Source of the DNA: Cytophaga sp. FL35
Lineage (GTDB): Bacteria; Bacteroidota; Bacteroidia; Flavobacteriales; Flavobacteriaceae
Direction: 5' to 3'
Length of the DNA: 64,000 nucleotides
Assembly (NCBI RefSeq): GCF_014349235.1
Contig: NZ_JACSOH010000006.1
Location: forward strand, 184,534 to 248,533
The notes under the pieces were generated by a model. That model saw nothing but the letters and a program-made list of their open reading frames with translations. It was not told the DNA's origin and did not search any database. The position numbers and the translations under genes were made by a program. Positions 34,944 through 45,525 of this stretch are shown here, in pieces (position 1 is the first letter of the stretch; the number at the start of each line of letters is the position of its first letter).

Positions 34944-35231
34944 ATGGGCGATTTAGGCCAATTTCTTCCAATGATTTTGATTTTTGTGGTGGCATATTTT
35001 TTTATGATCCGTCCACAACTTAAACGTCAGAAGGATGAAAAGAAATTTACCGCAGAATTAAAGCGCGGAGACAGAGTAGTTACTAAAAGTGGACTTCACG
35101 GAAAAATTATGGAATTGAACGACAAGGATTTTTCCTGTATTCTTGAGACCATGGCCGGGAAGTTAAAATTTGACCGTTCTGCCATTTCTATGGAAATGAG
35201 CAAAAAGTTAAATGCGACAGAAAAAAAGTAA
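34944..35231 (+). CDS. yajC: Preprotein translocase subunit YajC
   Basis: A 95-residue protein with one N-terminal membrane helix (FLPMILIFVVAYFFMIRPQL), then the basic QKRQKDEKKF-like stretch and the conserved GDRVVTKSGLHGKIMEL. YajC associates with SecDF-YidC in the inner membrane. It follows DUF1573 by 19 bases and ends in a strong terminator. Confidence 0.96.
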   Translation: MGDLGQFLPMILIFVVAYFFMIRPQLKRQKDEKKFTAELKRGDRVVTKSGLHGKIMELNDKDFSCILETMAGKLKFDRSAISMEMSKKLNATEKK

Positions 35232-35250
35232 CCCTTTGATTATAAAAGAT

Positions 35251-35283
35251 AAAACGCCCTCAAGAAATTGAGGGCGTTTTTTT
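35251..35283 (+). terminator. Terminator of the nusB-DUF1573-yajC operon
   Basis: AAAACGCCCTCAA pairs with TTGAGGGCGTTTT; T run follows. Confidence 0.92.
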
Positions 35284-35343
35284 ATGACCCTGTTTTACCG
35301 GTAAATTAGTATCTTCAAACATCAACTTAAACTATTTAAGAGA

Positions 35344-36693
35344 ATGAACGGTACTAGAAGACAATTTTTAAGGAAAGGGTCCTTGGCATTTATGGGAACG
35401 GGCGCTGCGTTTCTGTTTCCTATGGAACTTTTGGCAAGCATGAGAAAAAGGGTAAGCCCAAACGACCAAATCAACGTAGGGCTCATAGGTTGCAACGGTA
35501 TGGGTTTTAGCAACCTGTCATCTATGCTAAAGCTTAATGAGATCAATGTTGCCGCTCTCTGTGATGTAGATGAGTCCGTTTTAAAGAAAAGAACGGCAGA
35601 TTTGGAAAAGGCTGGGGTTAAAAAACCAAAATGGTATAAGGATTACAGGCTACTGTTAGAAGATAAGGATGTTGATATCGTAATTATAGGAACTCCCGAT
35701 CATTGGCATTGTCTCCAATTAATTGATTCTTTAAAGGCCGGTAAGGATGTGTATTGCGAAAAACCAATAGCCAATTCCGTAGAAGAGGCAGATATTATGT
35801 TGAACTATGTTGGGGCTAGTGACCGCATCGTTCAAGTAGGTCAGTGGCAACGTAGTCAGCCTCATTTTGTAGATGCTATAGATTTTGTTCACTCCGGAAA
35901 ATTGGGAGAAATTCGTTTGGCCAAGACATGGGCCTATCAAGGTTGGATGAAACCTGTTCCCGTTTTGGAAAACACCAGCGTTCCAGAAGGGGTAGATTAT
36001 AAAATGTGGTTGGGCCCTGCGCCTCAAATGCCGTTCAATATGAACCGATTCCATTTTAATTTTAGATGGTTTTGGGATTATGCGGGCGGACTCATGACCG
36101 ATTGGGGCGTGCATTTAATTGATTATGCATTGTATGGCATGAAGGCCGGTAGACCCAAATCCGTTATGGCATTAGGTGGTAAATTTGCATATCCAAACGA
36201 CGCTTCCGAAACTCCAGATACCCTACAGACCGTATTTGAATATGATGGATTTTCCATTCTATGGGAGCACGCCACTGGAATAGATGGAGGAAATTATGGC
36301 AGAAACCATGGTATTGCCTTTATAGGGAACAATGGAACCTTGGTAGTGGATAGAAATGGTTGGGAGGTCATTCCTGAAGAAGAGTTTCAAGGATGGGGTA
36401 AAAAAGGTATTCCCAAAATGGATGCCATTAAAAAGGATAAAGGCGATAAAAGTGGGTTGGACCTCCATACGGCCAATTTCATTGATGCTGTGAAGAGTAG
36501 GGATACATCACTGCTAAACGCTCCCATAAAAGTAGGATATGACGTTGCTTTGGTCTCGCATATGGGTAACGTGGCCTATAAATCTGGGAATAGAATTTAT
36601 TGGGATGATGCCAAAGCGGGCTTTAAACAAACTGAGGCCAATCAATATTTAAAAGCGAACTACCAAAACGGTTGGAAATTGCCTATGCTATAA
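35344..36693 (+). CDS. Tat-exported Gfo/Idh/MocA family oxidoreductase
   Basis: A 449-residue protein with a twin-arginine signal (TRRQFLRKGSLAFMGTG, then a hydrophobic segment). The Rossmann motif GLIGCNGMGFSN, the TPDHWH substrate-loop and the YCEKPIAN catalytic lysine region identify the Gfo/Idh/MocA family. Export by Tat means folding with a tightly held NAD(P), as in glucose-fructose oxidoreductase. The likely substrate is a sugar or inositol derivative; specificity unknown. Monocistronic; no carbohydrate genes adjoin it. Confidence 0.92.
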   Translation: MNGTRRQFLRKGSLAFMGTGAAFLFPMELLASMRKRVSPNDQINVGLIGCNGMGFSNLSSMLKLNEINVAALCDVDESVLKKRTADLEKAGVKKPKWYKDYRLLLEDKDVDIVIIGTPDHWHCLQLIDSLKAGKDVYCEKPIANSVEEADIMLNYVGASDRIVQVGQWQRSQPHFVDAIDFVHSGKLGEIRLAKTWAYQGWMKPVPVLENTSVPEGVDYKMWLGPAPQMPFNMNRFHFNFRWFWDYAGGLMTDWGVHLIDYALYGMKAGRPKSVMALGGKFAYPNDASETPDTLQTVFEYDGFSILWEHATGIDGGNYGRNHGIAFIGNNGTLVVDRNGWEVIPEEEFQGWGKKGIPKMDAIKKDKGDKSGLDLHTANFIDAVKSRDTSLLNAPIKVGYDVALVSHMGNVAYKSGNRIYWDDAKAGFKQTEANQYLKANYQNGWKLPML

Positions 36694-36707
36694 CTTTTTT
36701 TGCGGTA

Positions 36708-37307
36708 TTATCGGTAGGCGTCATGCAGACCCTTGCCTTGTAAAATTAGCGGTAAAATTTTGGTCAAACGGGACAGCTTGGTACTGTCCCGTTTTGCCAT
36801 AACAATATTTTCAACGTATTCCTTTTTTTTATAATTTGACAGGCCCTCGAAAGCTTTTTGGGCGCCATCGGTTTCCGTCAAAGCTTTATTTAGAAGCTCA
36901 GGAATTTCAACGTTCTCTGAAACACTTCTTTTGGAGGGTTTTAGTTCAATACCCTTTCTCTGGTTTTCAATGGCTTCCAACATATAGGAAGTAATCATTT
37001 TTGGGTCTAAATCCTCTTCGGATTTAAACTTCCAATGGCGCATAGCCTGGGTTTTTCCTTCTTGAGCATTTTCTAAAACCTTGGTATGATCGCTTAAAAA
37101 TACTCCGTTAAAAAACCATATGCCAAAGTGCTGTTTGAACTTGCAAATGGCCAAAACGTTTTTACCGTTTATGGTGTAGGTAGGGAAATTCCATTTATAG
37201 GTCTCTTCCAAACCAGTTTTTAGGGCCAAATCACGAAGCACTCCAATCCCAGTCCTAAATTGATGTTCCTCTTCGTAGTATTTGAACACCTTTTCTTGCC
37301 GGTCCAT
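36708..37307 (-). CDS. YdeI / DUF1801 family protein
   Basis: A 199-residue cytoplasmic protein. The N-terminal DUF1801-like part (TYKWNFPTYTINGKNVLAICKFKQHFGIWFF in segments) precedes a C-terminal YdeI part (IPELLNKALTETDGAQKAFEGLSNYKKKEYVENI). Such proteins are annotated as YdeI/OmpD-associated; their role is unclear. It lies 22 bases downstream of pepT on the same strand. Confidence 0.85.
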   Translation of the reverse strand: MDRQEKVFKYYEEEHQFRTGIGVLRDLALKTGLEETYKWNFPTYTINGKNVLAICKFKQHFGIWFFNGVFLSDHTKVLENAQEGKTQAMRHWKFKSEEDLDPKMITSYMLEAIENQRKGIELKPSKRSVSENVEIPELLNKALTETDGAQKAFEGLSNYKKKEYVENIVMAKRDSTKLSRLTKILPLILQGKGLHDAYR

Positions 37308-37329
37308 CTTTAATTGTTTTCCTTATAAG

Positions 37330-38568
37330 TTAGGCATTTTTGGGCTTGGCAGTACCCACAATCTCACAAATTTTAACAATTACCTGTACAGCTTTCAACA
37401 TACTTTGTACAGGAACGTATTCATACTTTCCATGAAAATTATGTCCTCCAGCAAAAATATTTGGGCAGGGCAAACCTTTATAGCTCAATTGCGATCCATC
37501 TGTGCCACCTCTTATGGGCTTAATGATAGGTTGTACGCCAACAGATTCCATAGCTGCTTTGGCAATGTCAACAATAAATGAAACTGGCTCAATTTTTTCC
37601 CGCATATTAAAATACTGGTCCTTGATTTCGGTTTGTATACAATCGCCGTAATCGCTGTTCAGTTGAGCACTTATATCCTTTATTAATTGTTTTCTTTTTT
37701 CAAAGAGGTCCTTATCATGGTCCCTAATGATCATCTCAAATTCTGCATGTTCAATTTCGCCTTTTATATGATGAACATGAAAGAATCCCTCTCTGTCACT
37801 TGTATTTTGCGGAGTTTCTTCAGGAGGCAGAATACTCAAGAACTCATTGGCAATACTTATGGCGTTTACCATTTTATTTTTGGCATAACCGGGGTGTACA
37901 CTTTTACCCTTTATCGTTATTTTGGCACTGGCAGCATTAAAATTTTCATATTCTAGTTCCCCAACCTGAGAACCGTCCATGGTATAGGCCCAGTCTGCAT
38001 TAAATTTGTCCACATCAAATAGGTGAGCGCCTCGGCCAATTTCCTCGTCTGGTGTAAAACCAATTCTTATATCACCATGTTTTATTTCCGGATGGTTGAT
38101 AAGGTATTCCATAGCCGTAACAATTTCGGCAATGCCGGCCTTGTCATCCGCACCTAATAGCGTGGTTCCATCGGTAGTGATTAACGTTTGGCCTTTGTAC
38201 TGTTGTAAATCCTCGAAATAATCAGGAGAGAGAATTATGTTTTCCCTAGCGTTTAAAACAATGTCCTTTCCATCATAGTTTTCTATGATTTGCGGATTTA
38301 CATCCTTACCTGAAAAATCTGGCGAAGTATCAAAATGAGAAATGAATCCTACTGTTGGCACGTCATTTTCTATATTACTTGGTAAAGTGGCCATGATATA
38401 GGCATTGTCGTCTATAGAGACATCTTGCATTCCAATCTCCTTCAATTCATCAACGAGTAAATCGGCTAAATACCATTGCTTTTCAGTACTGGGAGTGGTT
38501 TGCGAGGTAGGATCGCTTTGAGTATCAATTTTCACATAGTTTAAAAATCGATTGATAATATGCTGCAT
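37330..38568 (-). CDS. pepT: Peptidase T (tripeptide aminopeptidase)
   Basis: A 412-residue M20B zinc peptidase. Metal ligands and catalytic residues appear in [52 protein letters not shown] and the C-terminal [13 protein letters not shown]. It removes N-terminal residues from tripeptides in the cytoplasm. Length and motifs are standard. A YdeI-like gene follows in the same direction. Confidence 0.97.
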   Translation of the reverse strand: MQHIINRFLNYVKIDTQSDPTSQTTPSTEKQWYLADLLVDELKEIGMQDVSIDDNAYIMATLPSNIENDVPTVGFISHFDTSPDFSGKDVNPQIIENYDGKDIVLNARENIILSPDYFEDLQQYKGQTLITTDGTTLLGADDKAGIAEIVTAMEYLINHPEIKHGDIRIGFTPDEEIGRGAHLFDVDKFNADWAYTMDGSQVGELEYENFNAASAKITIKGKSVHPGYAKNKMVNAISIANEFLSILPPEETPQNTSDREGFFHVHHIKGEIEHAEFEMIIRDHDKDLFEKRKQLIKDISAQLNSDYGDCIQTEIKDQYFNMREKIEPVSFIVDIAKAAMESVGVQPIIKPIRGGTDGSQLSYKGLPCPNIFAGGHNFHGKYEYVPVQSMLKAVQVIVKICEIVGTAKPKNA

Positions 38569-38708
38569 TGTTAATTATTGTATTAAGTGTAATTTTTTAT
38601 CTAAAAATCTATTAAAAAGTTAAAATTTGTAACTCAAAAGAGGTGGTTTCTTACATTTTTATGCTCTTTTTACCTAACTTGCTGTTAACATAACTTAAAA
38701 ACAACTAT

Positions 38709-41567
38709 ATGAAACAGCAATTTTTTAACGTTTTGATTCTCGTTTTTGGGGTTATTGGTTTGGCCAATGCCCAAATAACGGGTACAGTGATTGATGATGA
38801 TTCGGTTCCCCTTCCTGGAGCCTCCGTTGTTGTCAAAGGTACTACAACTGGTTCAACAACCGATTTTGATGGTAATTTTTCTATTAATGCTGAGCCTGGA
38901 GACAATTTAGTGGTTTCTTACATAGGTTTTGAAACGAAAGAGGTAACAGCTACCAGCGGTGCGATGAGAATACAATTATCCTCAGGGGTAGCATTGTCCG
39001 AGGTAGTGATAGTAGGTTCGCGTAACCCCAATAGGACAGCTACAGAAAGCACGGTTCCCGTTGATGTCATAGACATGGCGGAACTGAACAATGTGGCTCC
39101 TCAGGTGAATTTAAATCAGATTTTAAATTATGTGGCCCCATCGTTCACTTCAAACACCCAAACGATTTCTGATGGTACAGACCATATTGACCCTGCCTCC
39201 TTACGGGGCTTAGGTCCGGATCAGGTTTTGGTTCTGATTAACGGTAAAAGAAGGCATACTTCTTCTTTGATCAATGTGAACGGTACTTTTGGTAGGGGTA
39301 GCGTAGGAACGGATTTAAATGCCATACCCGCTTCCGCCATTCAGAGAATCGAGGTCTTAAGAGACGGTGCTGCGGCCCAATATGGTTCTGATGCCATTGC
39401 TGGAGTCATCAATATTGTTCTAAATAAATCTGTGAATGAATTAAATGCCACGGTTACCACGGGGGCCAATTTCTCTAAAAATGCCAATGACCAAACAGGT
39501 GGCGTAGACGGAGAATCTACCAACGTTGCCGCTAGTTACGGTCTTCCTCTTGGTGAAAATGGAGGATATATTAATCTTTCAGGTGATTTTGATGTGCGTG
39601 AGGATTATAGCAGAATGAAAGAATGGGAAGGTGAGGTGTTCAATCAATACAATGTCGTGGAACGTTTTGCAAATAATGATGGTTATGATTTATCTGCGTT
39701 ATTGGATGATGATGTAACGGATGTGATCCAATACGCCAACCAAGCGGGAATAGCTTTGAACGGAGCAACTACCAAAGAAGAATTGCAGCCCATTTTATCT
39801 CAGGATGCCACCACTTCGGAACTGGCGGCAAGAAATCAGCAGCGTAGCGATTATAATATGAGGGTAGGGCAATCGGCCTTAAGAGGTGGTCGTCTTTTTG
39901 CCAATTTTGCGTTGCCTTTGGACGATAACGGAACTGAAGTATATTCCTTTGCGGGAATTAGTTCTAGAACTGGAAATTCTGCCGGTTTTTATCGATTGCC
40001 GAACCAAAGTAGAACGTATACTCCGGCTTACATCAATGGGTTTCTACCAGAAATCAATTCTACCATTAAGGATAGATCTTTGTCCGTAGGTATCAAGGGT
40101 AAAATAAACGAGTGGAATGTAGATTTAAGTAATACCTATGGTAAGAACTCCTTTCTTTATACTATTGGTAATACATTCAACGCCTCTTTGCAAAATGCTT
40201 CGCCTACATTCTTTGATGCAGGTGGATTCTCCTTTGCTCAGAACACCTCTAATTTAGATGTAAATCGGTTTTTTGAAGATGTCATGTCCGGATTGAACGT
40301 GGCGTTTGGTGCAGAGTATAGGGTTGAAAACTATGATATTGTTGCTGGTGAAGAAGCCTCCTATTCCCAATATACTGCGGATGGTCAGCGTATAACATTG
40401 GCTTCACAACAACCTTCACAAGACTTTTTTGGAAATGCACGCCCGGGAGGATCACAGGTATTTCCCGGTTTTAGTCCTTCCAATGAGCTATCAAGGGGTA
40501 GAAGTAGTATCGCCGGGTATTTTGATGTGGAGGCCGATTTTTCCGAAAAATGGTTGGCGAGCTTCGCTACACGTTTTGAAAACTATAGCGATTTTGGGTC
40601 TACCATCAATTTTAAATTGGCAACACGCTATAAAATATCCGATAACCTGAATATTAGGGGAGCCGCCAATACCGGCTTTAGAGCTCCGTCCTTGCACCAG
40701 ATCAATTTTAATTCTACGTCAACGATTTTTGACCAAAATGGAAACCCCCAAGAAGTGGGAACTTTTGCGAATAATAGCAGAGCGGCAAAACTATTGGGTA
40801 TTCCAGAACTTAAAGAGGAAACCTCCAGTAGCGTAAGTTTGGGTTTTACGGCTAACATACCGGATGCCAATCTTACCTTTACTGTGGACGGTTATTATGT
40901 GGAAATCAATGATCGGGTGGTGTACACAGGTCAATTTCAAGGCCCGGGAACAGGAACTGAGTTGGATAATTTGCTTAGGCAGGCCAACGCTACTGCTGCT
41001 TCCTTCTTTGCGAACGCTATTAATACCGAGTCTAGGGGCTTGGACGTGGTGATTACCCATAAAACCAATATTGGCGACAACTTCAGGTTAAAGTCCGATT
41101 TGGCAGGTACTTTTTCGAGAACCAACCAAATAGGGGATATCAATGCGTCCGAAGTACTACGGAATGCTGGGCAGGTTGATACCTATTTTCCTGAAGATAG
41201 TAGGGTATACTTAGAGGAGGCCGTACCAAGAACTAAAGTGAACCTTTCCAATAGCCTTACCTCAGACCGCTGGATTATGTTCTTAAGAAACGTATATTTT
41301 GGAGAGGTAACCGAAGCTACAACGGTAGTGGCCAACCAGCAGGTTTTTGGTACCAAATTAGTAACGGACCTTTCCATTGGTTATAAAGCATCAGATGCCC
41401 TTACGCTTACCATTGGGGCCAACAACCTTTTTGATATTTATCCGGACAGGGCCGAGGAGAGCTTTGGTAACCGAAGCGGTGGCCGTTTTGATTGGTCGCG
41501 TAGGGCCCAACAATTTGGTATCGGTGGCCGCTTTTTATTCGCTAGGGTGAATTTGGCGCTTAAATAA
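38709..41567 (+). CDS. TonB-dependent receptor with CarboxypepD_reg-like domain
   Basis: A 952-residue outer-membrane transporter: signal peptide ending ANAQ, a CarboxypepD_reg-like domain (about 22-100; [20 protein letters not shown]), a plug (about 115-235; [40 protein letters not shown]), and a barrel with a final [15 protein letters not shown] and strand. There is no SusD gene beside it, so it is not a glycan-PUL pair. The plug type recalls siderophore or small-molecule receptors. It is related to the receptor at 57529-60477. Own terminator. Confidence 0.95.
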   Translation: MKQQFFNVLILVFGVIGLANAQITGTVIDDDSVPLPGASVVVKGTTTGSTTDFDGNFSINAEPGDNLVVSYIGFETKEVTATSGAMRIQLSSGVALSEVVIVGSRNPNRTATESTVPVDVIDMAELNNVAPQVNLNQILNYVAPSFTSNTQTISDGTDHIDPASLRGLGPDQVLVLINGKRRHTSSLINVNGTFGRGSVGTDLNAIPASAIQRIEVLRDGAAAQYGSDAIAGVINIVLNKSVNELNATVTTGANFSKNANDQTGGVDGESTNVAASYGLPLGENGGYINLSGDFDVREDYSRMKEWEGEVFNQYNVVERFANNDGYDLSALLDDDVTDVIQYANQAGIALNGATTKEELQPILSQDATTSELAARNQQRSDYNMRVGQSALRGGRLFANFALPLDDNGTEVYSFAGISSRTGNSAGFYRLPNQSRTYTPAYINGFLPEINSTIKDRSLSVGIKGKINEWNVDLSNTYGKNSFLYTIGNTFNASLQNASPTFFDAGGFSFAQNTSNLDVNRFFEDVMSGLNVAFGAEYRVENYDIVAGEEASYSQYTADGQRITLASQQPSQDFFGNARPGGSQVFPGFSPSNELSRGRSSIAGYFDVEADFSEKWLASFATRFENYSDFGSTINFKLATRYKISDNLNIRGAANTGFRAPSLHQINFNSTSTIFDQNGNPQEVGTFANNSRAAKLLGIPELKEETSSSVSLGFTANIPDANLTFTVDGYYVEINDRVVYTGQFQGPGTGTELDNLLRQANATAASFFANAINTESRGLDVVITHKTNIGDNFRLKSDLAGTFSRTNQIGDINASEVLRNAGQVDTYFPEDSRVYLEEAVPRTKVNLSNSLTSDRWIMFLRNVYFGEVTEATTVVANQQVFGTKLVTDLSIGYKASDALTLTIGANNLFDIYPDRAEESFGNRSGGRFDWSRRAQQFGIGGRFLFARVNLALK

Positions 41568-41588
41568 CAGATACTAAGTAATTCTTTA

Positions 41589-41620
41589 AACCCCGCTCAC
41601 ATGAGCGGGGTTTTTATTTT
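41589..41620 (+). terminator. Terminator of the TonB receptor gene
   Basis: AACCCCGCTCA pairs with TGAGCGGGGTT; TTTTTATTTT follows. Confidence 0.92.
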
Positions 41621-41666
41621 ATATAAAGTTCTAAAACCCTATTTTTAACTACTAATACCGTAAGCG

Positions 41667-41900
41667 ATGGAAAACTATTGGAAGATAGCCCTAGTGACGT
41701 GTATTTTTTTGGCAAGCCTAATTAGTGTACGCAAACTCACAATCGGTCGTTATAAGAAGGAGTTCGGTCCTAAAAGACGCACCCTCTGGGGGCAACGAAC
41801 TTTTTACTGGGAAGGTTTGATCGGTCTCAGTACCGGTGTTGCATTTATGGTTTTGTTGTTTTTAGAAAGCTGCAATATTTTAACTTTTTTAAATTTTTAG
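41667..41900 (+). CDS. Small membrane protein, 77 aa, unknown
   Basis: Two hydrophobic segments (WKIALVTCIFLASLIS and STGVAFMVLLFLESC) surround a basic loop (RKLTIGRYKKEFGPKRRTLWGQ). No family recognised. Its stop is one base before the ATG of the next gene, so both are co-expressed, and both follow the receptor's terminator. The basic loop predicts cytoplasmic placement. Confidence 0.7.
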   Translation: MENYWKIALVTCIFLASLISVRKLTIGRYKKEFGPKRRTLWGQRTFYWEGLIGLSTGVAFMVLLFLESCNILTFLNF

Positions 41901-41901
41901 A

Positions 41902-42345
41902 ATGTTCAATAAATCTTTTTACGTGCTATTGATATGTTTTTCAATTTCTTTAGTGGGTGCTGCACAAGATTGTTTTTTAGGTATTGGAGGTAAGGATACT
42001 AAAATGATCGAAGAAACCTTTCAATTGAGCGATAGCCAATTGACAACAATGGAGAGCTTGAAAGGTGAGCTGGAAGTGCAGACAAAGATTATCCAAGATC
42101 AAATTGATTTGTTGTTTAAGGAGCATCCGCAAAGCAAAGAAGAGGATTTGATTGTTATGGGAGATAAGTATAAGCAATTACAAGGGCAATTAATTTCGGT
42201 TTCCCTTGATGTGGAACAAAAATTCTTGGAAACGTTCAATGCCAAACAGTACGAGCGATATCTTGAGTTGTGCAACGCTGCTTTTAGACGTCCTATAAAG
42301 GCCATTCCAATGGAATATGATGCAGAAGTAGAAAGTCCGGAATGA
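41902..42345 (+). CDS. Exported helical protein, 147 aa, unknown
   Basis: A signal peptide (MFNKSFYVLLICFSISLVGA) precedes about 125 helical residues (LSDSQLTTMESLKGELEVQT, GDKYKQLQGQLISVSLDVEQ, FNAKQYERYLELCN). The arrangement of long helices with an LSDSQL start and NAKQYERYLEL end is reminiscent of Spy/CpxP-like periplasmic chaperones, but the LTxxQ signatures are not clear, so I do not assign it. Two cysteines (QDCF, LCNA). Paired with the 77-residue membrane protein. Confidence 0.65.
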   Translation: MFNKSFYVLLICFSISLVGAAQDCFLGIGGKDTKMIEETFQLSDSQLTTMESLKGELEVQTKIIQDQIDLLFKEHPQSKEEDLIVMGDKYKQLQGQLISVSLDVEQKFLETFNAKQYERYLELCNAAFRRPIKAIPMEYDAEVESPE

Positions 42346-42418
42346 TGATATAATTCTCATCTGTTGGATTGAGTTTTAATCTTCGGCCAAAAATCGAATA
42401 AGAACGTGAATTAGTTTG

Positions 42419-42426
42419 TATTTTTG
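42419..42426 (+). promoter_or_regulatory. -7 box of pyrD
   Basis: A perfect TATTTTTG lies 20 bases before the pyrD ATG. Confidence 0.5.
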
Positions 42427-42446
42427 CGCAAACCACAACACGTTTC

Positions 42447-43484
42447 ATGTATACATCTTTTATTCGTCCTTTGTTATTTAAAATGGACGCAGAAAAGGCA
42501 CACCACTTCACTTTTTCAATGGTGCGCAACTTAAGTAAATTAGGATTTTCTTCTCTATTCAAATCTCTTTATGATTTTCAAGACCCTCGATTGGAAAAGG
42601 AAGTCTTCGGACTAAAATTTAAAAATCCAGTGGGTTTGGCGGCAGGTTTTGATAAGGATGCCAAACTGTTTAAGGAACTGTCCAATTTTGGGTTTGGATT
42701 TATCGAAATAGGAACCCTAACACCCAAGGGGCAACCTGGAAATCCTAAAAAAAGACTGTTCAGGTTAAAAGAAGACCGGGCCATTATCAACCGAATGGGT
42801 TTTAATAACTCTGGGGTAGAAGATGCCGTTGAACGCTTAAAAAAGAATCGTAATGTATTGATTGGGGGAAACATAGGTAAAAATAAAATTACCCCCAATA
42901 ATGAGGCTGTAAATGATTACCTTATTTGTTTTAATGCGCTTTTTGATTATGTAGATTATTTTGTGGTAAATGTAAGTTCACCTAATACTCCAGGATTAAG
43001 GGAACTGCAAGATAAAGAGCCTCTAACGGCATTGTTGAACAGGTTGAAAGAAGAAAATAGTTCTAAAGCCAAAAAACTTTCCATAAAGGAAAAACCCATT
43101 CTGCTGAAAATAGCACCCGATTTAACCGATGATCAATTGTTGGATATCATTCAAATTGTCAAAGACACCCATATAGACGGGGTCATCGCTACGAACACCA
43201 CGATTAGCCGCGATCATCTAAAATCCGATGAAAACTTAGTAAAAGAAACAGGGGGATTGAGCGGTAAACCCTTAACTTCCAGAAGTACGGAAGTGATTCG
43301 CTTTTTGGCAGAAAAAAGCAATAAAGCATTTCCCATAATTGGGGTAGGAGGTATTCATAGTGCCCAAGATGCTCTAGAAAAGTTGGAGGCTGGGGCAGAC
43401 TTGGTTCAACTCTATACCGGCTTTATTTATGAAGGTCCCGGTCTAATAAAGAGTATCAATAAAGCAATTCTGGCCCGAAACTAA
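42447..43484 (+). CDS. pyrD: Dihydroorotate dehydrogenase (quinone), class 2
   Basis: A 345-residue FMN enzyme for the fourth step of UMP synthesis. The N-terminal helices ([17 protein letters not shown]) are the class 2 membrane-association domain. Barrel motifs are present: [13 protein letters not shown], the catalytic serine in [25 protein letters not shown] and [21 protein letters not shown]. It passes electrons to the respiratory quinone. Single gene. Confidence 0.97.
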   Translation: MYTSFIRPLLFKMDAEKAHHFTFSMVRNLSKLGFSSLFKSLYDFQDPRLEKEVFGLKFKNPVGLAAGFDKDAKLFKELSNFGFGFIEIGTLTPKGQPGNPKKRLFRLKEDRAIINRMGFNNSGVEDAVERLKKNRNVLIGGNIGKNKITPNNEAVNDYLICFNALFDYVDYFVVNVSSPNTPGLRELQDKEPLTALLNRLKEENSSKAKKLSIKEKPILLKIAPDLTDDQLLDIIQIVKDTHIDGVIATNTTISRDHLKSDENLVKETGGLSGKPLTSRSTEVIRFLAEKSNKAFPIIGVGGIHSAQDALEKLEAGADLVQLYTGFIYEGPGLIKSINKAILARN

Positions 43485-43526
43485 GTGAATAGAAGCGGGC
43501 CAGAGAATATTTTTTGTAAGGTATAT

Positions 43527-43937
43527 TTATTCCTTAGTCCAATAATCAAGGACCATAACGTCTTCTAAATATGGACCTAAAATACCGCCAAATGCTTTAT
43601 GGTCCGGGTGTGGTAAATAAATAGCGCGGTCTGCCTCGCTTTTAAAAGTAAGAAAGAAACAGTGGGTAAATCCCTTATCGTGCCCTTCTGGACTGTTGTT
43701 GGTTCCCCATTCGTAAGAGGCAATTTGAGGTATTTTACTCGGTAATGCGCTAAATGCTTCTTGAACTTTATCGATATCTGCCTGCGAAGTTCCCTCTTTA
43801 AATTTGAACATAACTACATGGCGTAAAAGGCTGTCTTTTTCCATATGAAAATTTGGATTGTTGGTTTTTGAATACTCCGTTGCAAAAAGGCCGGAGCTGA
43901 TTAAAACAAATAAGAAAGTTAGTTGAATTGATTTCAT
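43527..43937 (-). CDS. Exported Dabb-domain (stress-responsive alpha-beta barrel) protein
   Basis: ATG 43937 gives 136 residues with a signal peptide (MKSIQLTFLFVLISSGLFAT). The Dabb domain follows: LLRHVVMFKFKEGTSQADID and THCFFLTFKSEADRAIYLPH, HPDHKAFGG. Dabb domains dimerise into small barrels; some act on reactive intermediates. Export to the periplasm is common for flavobacterial members. Function unknown. Confidence 0.88.
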   Translation of the reverse strand: MKSIQLTFLFVLISSGLFATEYSKTNNPNFHMEKDSLLRHVVMFKFKEGTSQADIDKVQEAFSALPSKIPQIASYEWGTNNSPEGHDKGFTHCFFLTFKSEADRAIYLPHPDHKAFGGILGPYLEDVMVLDYWTKE

Positions 43938-44010
43938 GGTATGTAATTTTGGGGTAAGATATGAAAAAGACCTCAATTTGGAATTTCGATTTAATGGTTA
44001 AGTTTAACCC

Positions 44011-44637
44011 ATGAATTACGAAACGCTCTATGCTTTTATGGCTGCCACCGCAGCCCTTGCTATCTCACCCGGCCCGGATAACATTTATGTGCTTATGCAA
44101 AGTTTGGTCAATGGCAGAAAGTATGGATTGGCAACCATGGCGGGGCTAATGTCAGGTTGTATAATTCATACGACCCTACTGGCTTTTGGGGTATCTGCTA
44201 TCATCAAGCAAAGCGATGTACTTTTTTTTGGTATTAAGTTGCTAGGGGCCATTTATCTGTTCTTTTTGGCTTATAAAGTATACAGAAACGATGCCAGTTT
44301 GGTCATCTCCAAAGAAGGTGTAAGTCGAAAAAGCTTAGGAGCTTTATTTAAACAAGGGTTCATTATGAATGTGCTCAATCCAAAGGTTACTATCTTCTTC
44401 TTGGCTTTTTTTCCTGGATTTTTATTTAGTGATTCGCTTAGTACCGTAGTACAGTTCTATATTTTAGGAGCTTTATTTGTGTTGGTTTCTTCCCTTATTT
44501 TCGGAAGTATAGCTTTGTTATCCGACGTTATTTCCTCTCGAATCAAGGAAAATCCCGGTATAGGTCGGTACCTAAAATGGTTGCAAATAATTGTGTTTGT
44601 GGGTATTGCAGTGTACTTATTATTATCAGATAAATAG
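44011..44637 (+). CDS. LysE/RhtB family amino-acid exporter
   Basis: A 208-residue, six-helix membrane protein. LAISPGPDNIYVLMQSLVNG near the N-terminus is the LysE/RhtB signature, with the later FIMNVLNPKVTIFFLAFFPG helix. It exports an amino acid or derivative (homoserine, threonine or leucine in relatives). It is followed by HMG-CoA lyase after 18 bases, so a shared transcript and a link to leucine catabolism are possible. Confidence 0.93.
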   Translation: MNYETLYAFMAATAALAISPGPDNIYVLMQSLVNGRKYGLATMAGLMSGCIIHTTLLAFGVSAIIKQSDVLFFGIKLLGAIYLFFLAYKVYRNDASLVISKEGVSRKSLGALFKQGFIMNVLNPKVTIFFLAFFPGFLFSDSLSTVVQFYILGALFVLVSSLIFGSIALLSDVISSRIKENPGIGRYLKWLQIIVFVGIAVYLLLSDK

Positions 44638-44655
44638 TGGTAATTTTGGATAGGT

Positions 44656-45522
44656 ATGCAAGAGAAAGTAAAGATTATTGAATGTCCAAGGGATGCCATG
44701 CAAGGCATCAAGACCTTTATTCCTACAAAGGAAAAGGTAAAGTATATTCAATCTTTATTGAACTGCGGATTCGATACCATTGATTTTGGAAGTTTTGTCT
44801 CTCCAAAAGCTATTCCGCAAATGGCGGATACCGCAGATGTACTTTCTCAATTGGATCTTTCGAAATCTAAAAGTAAACTTTTGTCCATAGTGGCCAATGT
44901 GAGAGGAGCTGTAGACGCTTGCCAACATCCGGAGATAGATTATTTAGGATATCCATTTTCCATTTCGGAAAACTTTCAAATGAGAAATACCCATAAGACC
45001 ATTTCCCAATCCATCGATATACTAAAGGAAATATTGGACAATGCCAACGCTAGCGAAAAAGAAGTGGTGGTGTATATTTCCATGGGTTTTGGAAACCCGT
45101 ACGGAGACCCTTGGGATGTGGATATTGTGGGGGAGTGGACGCAAACGTTAGCCCAAATGGGCGTGTCCATATTGTCTTTGTCAGATACTGTAGGGTCTTC
45201 CACTCCGGAAAATATCGATTATCTTTTTTCCAATCTCATACCTCAATACCCTCAAATAGAGTTTGGTGCGCATTTGCATACTACCCCAACAAAATGGCAT
45301 GAAAAGGTAGACGCGGCTTACAAGGCTGGGTGCAGACGTTTTGATGGGGCGGTTCAAGGCTTTGGTGGCTGCCCAATGGCAAAGGATGAGCTTACCGGTA
45401 ATATGCCCACAGAAAAAATGCTCTCTTATCTTACAGCGGTAAAGGCTGATTCTGGGGTCAATTGGATGGTCTTTGAAGCGGCTTTCAATAAAGCTACGGA
45501 GCTTTTTAGTGTTTACCATTAA
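44656..45522 (+). CDS. Hydroxymethylglutaryl-CoA lyase
   Basis: A 288-residue HMGL-like TIM barrel of usual size. The N-terminal IIECPRDAMQGIKTFIPT gives the metal-binding ERD-like motif, GAHLHTTPTKWHEKV carries the two metal histidines, and AVQGFGGCPMAKDELTGNM contains the active-site loop cysteine. It cleaves HMG-CoA to acetoacetate and acetyl-CoA, the last step of leucine breakdown. It converges on the next minus-strand gene with three bases between stops. Confidence 0.93.
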   Translation: MQEKVKIIECPRDAMQGIKTFIPTKEKVKYIQSLLNCGFDTIDFGSFVSPKAIPQMADTADVLSQLDLSKSKSKLLSIVANVRGAVDACQHPEIDYLGYPFSISENFQMRNTHKTISQSIDILKEILDNANASEKEVVVYISMGFGNPYGDPWDVDIVGEWTQTLAQMGVSILSLSDTVGSSTPENIDYLFSNLIPQYPQIEFGAHLHTTPTKWHEKVDAAYKAGCRRFDGAVQGFGGCPMAKDELTGNMPTEKMLSYLTAVKADSGVNWMVFEAAFNKATELFSVYH

Positions 45523-45525
45523 TAA

